Below are positions 63,576-64,000 of a stretch of 64,000 nt of DNA, piece after piece. The stretch is from Paraburkholderia xenovorans LB400 (GTDB lineage: Bacteria > Pseudomonadota > Gammaproteobacteria > Burkholderiales > Burkholderiaceae). Every line of letters starts with the position of its first letter. Position 1 is the first letter of the stretch. The DNA lies in the NCBI RefSeq assembly GCF_000013645.1, contig NC_007951.1, forward strand, positions 2,294,001-2,358,000, read 5' to 3'. The translations under genes and the position numbers were made by a program. A model generated the notes under the pieces. It had not been told where the DNA came from and searched no databases. It worked only from the letters and a program-made list of their open reading frames with translations.

Positions 63576-64000
63576 GTGACTTCCCGTCTATTTGCCCTGA
63601 TTCCGTGCGCAGGCACCGGCAGCCGTTCCGGCGCCGCGATGCCCAAACAATATCGCACTGTCGCCGGCCGCGACATGTTGCATTTTTCGCTGGCGGCATT
63701 CGACGCCTGCAGCGAGTTTGCGCAAACCCTCGTCGTGATCGCCCCTGATGACGCCCATTTCGACGCGCGCCGCTTCGGCGGCTTGCGTTTTGCCGTGCGC
63801 CGCAGCGGCGGAGCCTCGCGCCAGGCGTCGGTGCTCAATGGCCTGCACGCGCTTGCCGAGTTCGGCGCCCATGACGACGACTGGGTACTCGTGCACGATG
63901 CGGCGCGTCCCGGCATCACGCCTGCGCTGATCCGCACGCTGGTCGGCGCGCTGAAGGACGACACGGTAGGCGGCATCATGGCGTTGCCCGTGGCGGACAC
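63576..64000 (+). CDS. ispD: 2-C-methyl-D-erythritol 4-phosphate cytidylyltransferase, 3' end outside window
   Basis: The frame starts with GTG at 63576 and runs off the right edge after 141 codons. The translation [19 protein letters not shown] and [20 protein letters not shown] is the CTP-binding start of IspD, with the Arg and Lys of the GTGSRSG and PKQY motifs. [16 protein letters not shown] and [11 protein letters not shown] are further signatures. The enzyme is the third step of the non-mevalonate isoprenoid pathway. No Shine-Dalgarno sequence is visible before the GTG. In betaproteobacteria ispF usually follows; this lies outside. Confidence 0.93.
   Translation, partial: MTSRLFALIPCAGTGSRSGAAMPKQYRTVAGRDMLHFSLAAFDACSEFAQTLVVIAPDDAHFDARRFGGLRFAVRRSGGASRQASVLNGLHALAEFGAHDDDWVLVHDAARPGITPALIRTLVGALKDDTVGGIMALPVAD

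Noticed and set aside
1..64000. Mobile elements, prophage, tRNA or rRNA genes
   Set aside because: I saw no transposase or integrase motifs, no terminal repeats, no tRNA-like cloverleaf with CCA end and no rRNA signature on either strand.

Overview
This 64 kb window looks like a chromosomal segment of a Burkholderia/Paraburkholderia-type betaproteobacterium. The clues are high GC, the surE-pcm-nlpD-rpoS block, a class I polyhydroxybutyrate (PHB) cluster phaC-phaA-phaB followed by phaR, a two-gene Ku/LigD repair system, and protein sequences that read as Burkholderiaceae throughout. The species assignment is inference. Nearly all of the DNA is ordinary core genome. I found no rRNA, tRNA, insertion sequence, integrase or CRISPR array.

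Layout. 1-2.4 kb: a partial MerR regulator, rho and trxA, all on the minus strand. 2.9-7.3 kb: the 4.5S signal-recognition-particle RNA (ffs), dnaX, ybaB and recR. 7.4-11.6 kb: a CoA-transferase followed by a three-gene ABC importer of the nitrate/sulfonate/taurine class. 11.8-17.6 kb: a quinone oxidoreductase (minus), then surE-pcm-nlpD-rpoS and a PolB-like exonuclease. 17.9-22.5 kb: rlmD, bamD (minus), rluD and pgeF. 23-28 kb: phaC, phaA, phaB, phaR. 28.0-29.2 kb: a promoter/hairpin/terminator unit that looks like a small RNA or attenuating leader, directly upstream of a DUF3800 gene whose codon use differs from its neighbours. 29.3-34.7 kb: dusC, rimO, a PfkB-type sugar kinase, the ketothiolase bktB and an exported protein. 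34.8-39.3 kb: metC, two small membrane proteins, serB (minus) and a cytochrome P450. 39.4-43.9 kb: ku, ligD and a small hydrophilic protein. 44-48.7 kb: a LysR regulator divergent from a zinc-binding-type dehydrogenase, an exported protein, and fetAB (minus). 48.9-56.9 kb: an AsmA-family protein, a 41-residue membrane protein, a hypothetical gene (minus), and a sensor kinase/response regulator/hybrid kinase cluster. 56.9-64 kb: mscL, a threonine-dehydratase-like gene, argE and mfd (all minus), and the start of ispD at the right edge.

Functional themes. PHB synthesis is covered by thiolase (phaA), reductase (phaB), synthase (phaC) and regulator (phaR); bktB a few genes away could supply longer-chain precursors. 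Non-homologous end joining is covered by ku and ligD. Stress and stationary-phase functions include rpoS, surE, pcm and mscL.

The most interesting item is at 28.04-29.17 kb. A TTGACA promoter, an 8-bp hairpin and a textbook intrinsic terminator end 24 bases before a GTG-started DUF3800 gene. This could be an independent small RNA or a leader that attenuates the DUF3800 gene. Other items worth checking are a perfect 20-bp palindrome at 36.1 kb, two unlisted-size membrane peptides (43 and 41 residues), probable leaderless starts of dnaX and surE, and a four-copy 19-bp tandem repeat at 43.9 kb. Three caveats apply: all functional calls are from reading the translated sequence, promoter calls are by eye, and start codons were chosen by ribosome-binding-site spacing and family length.
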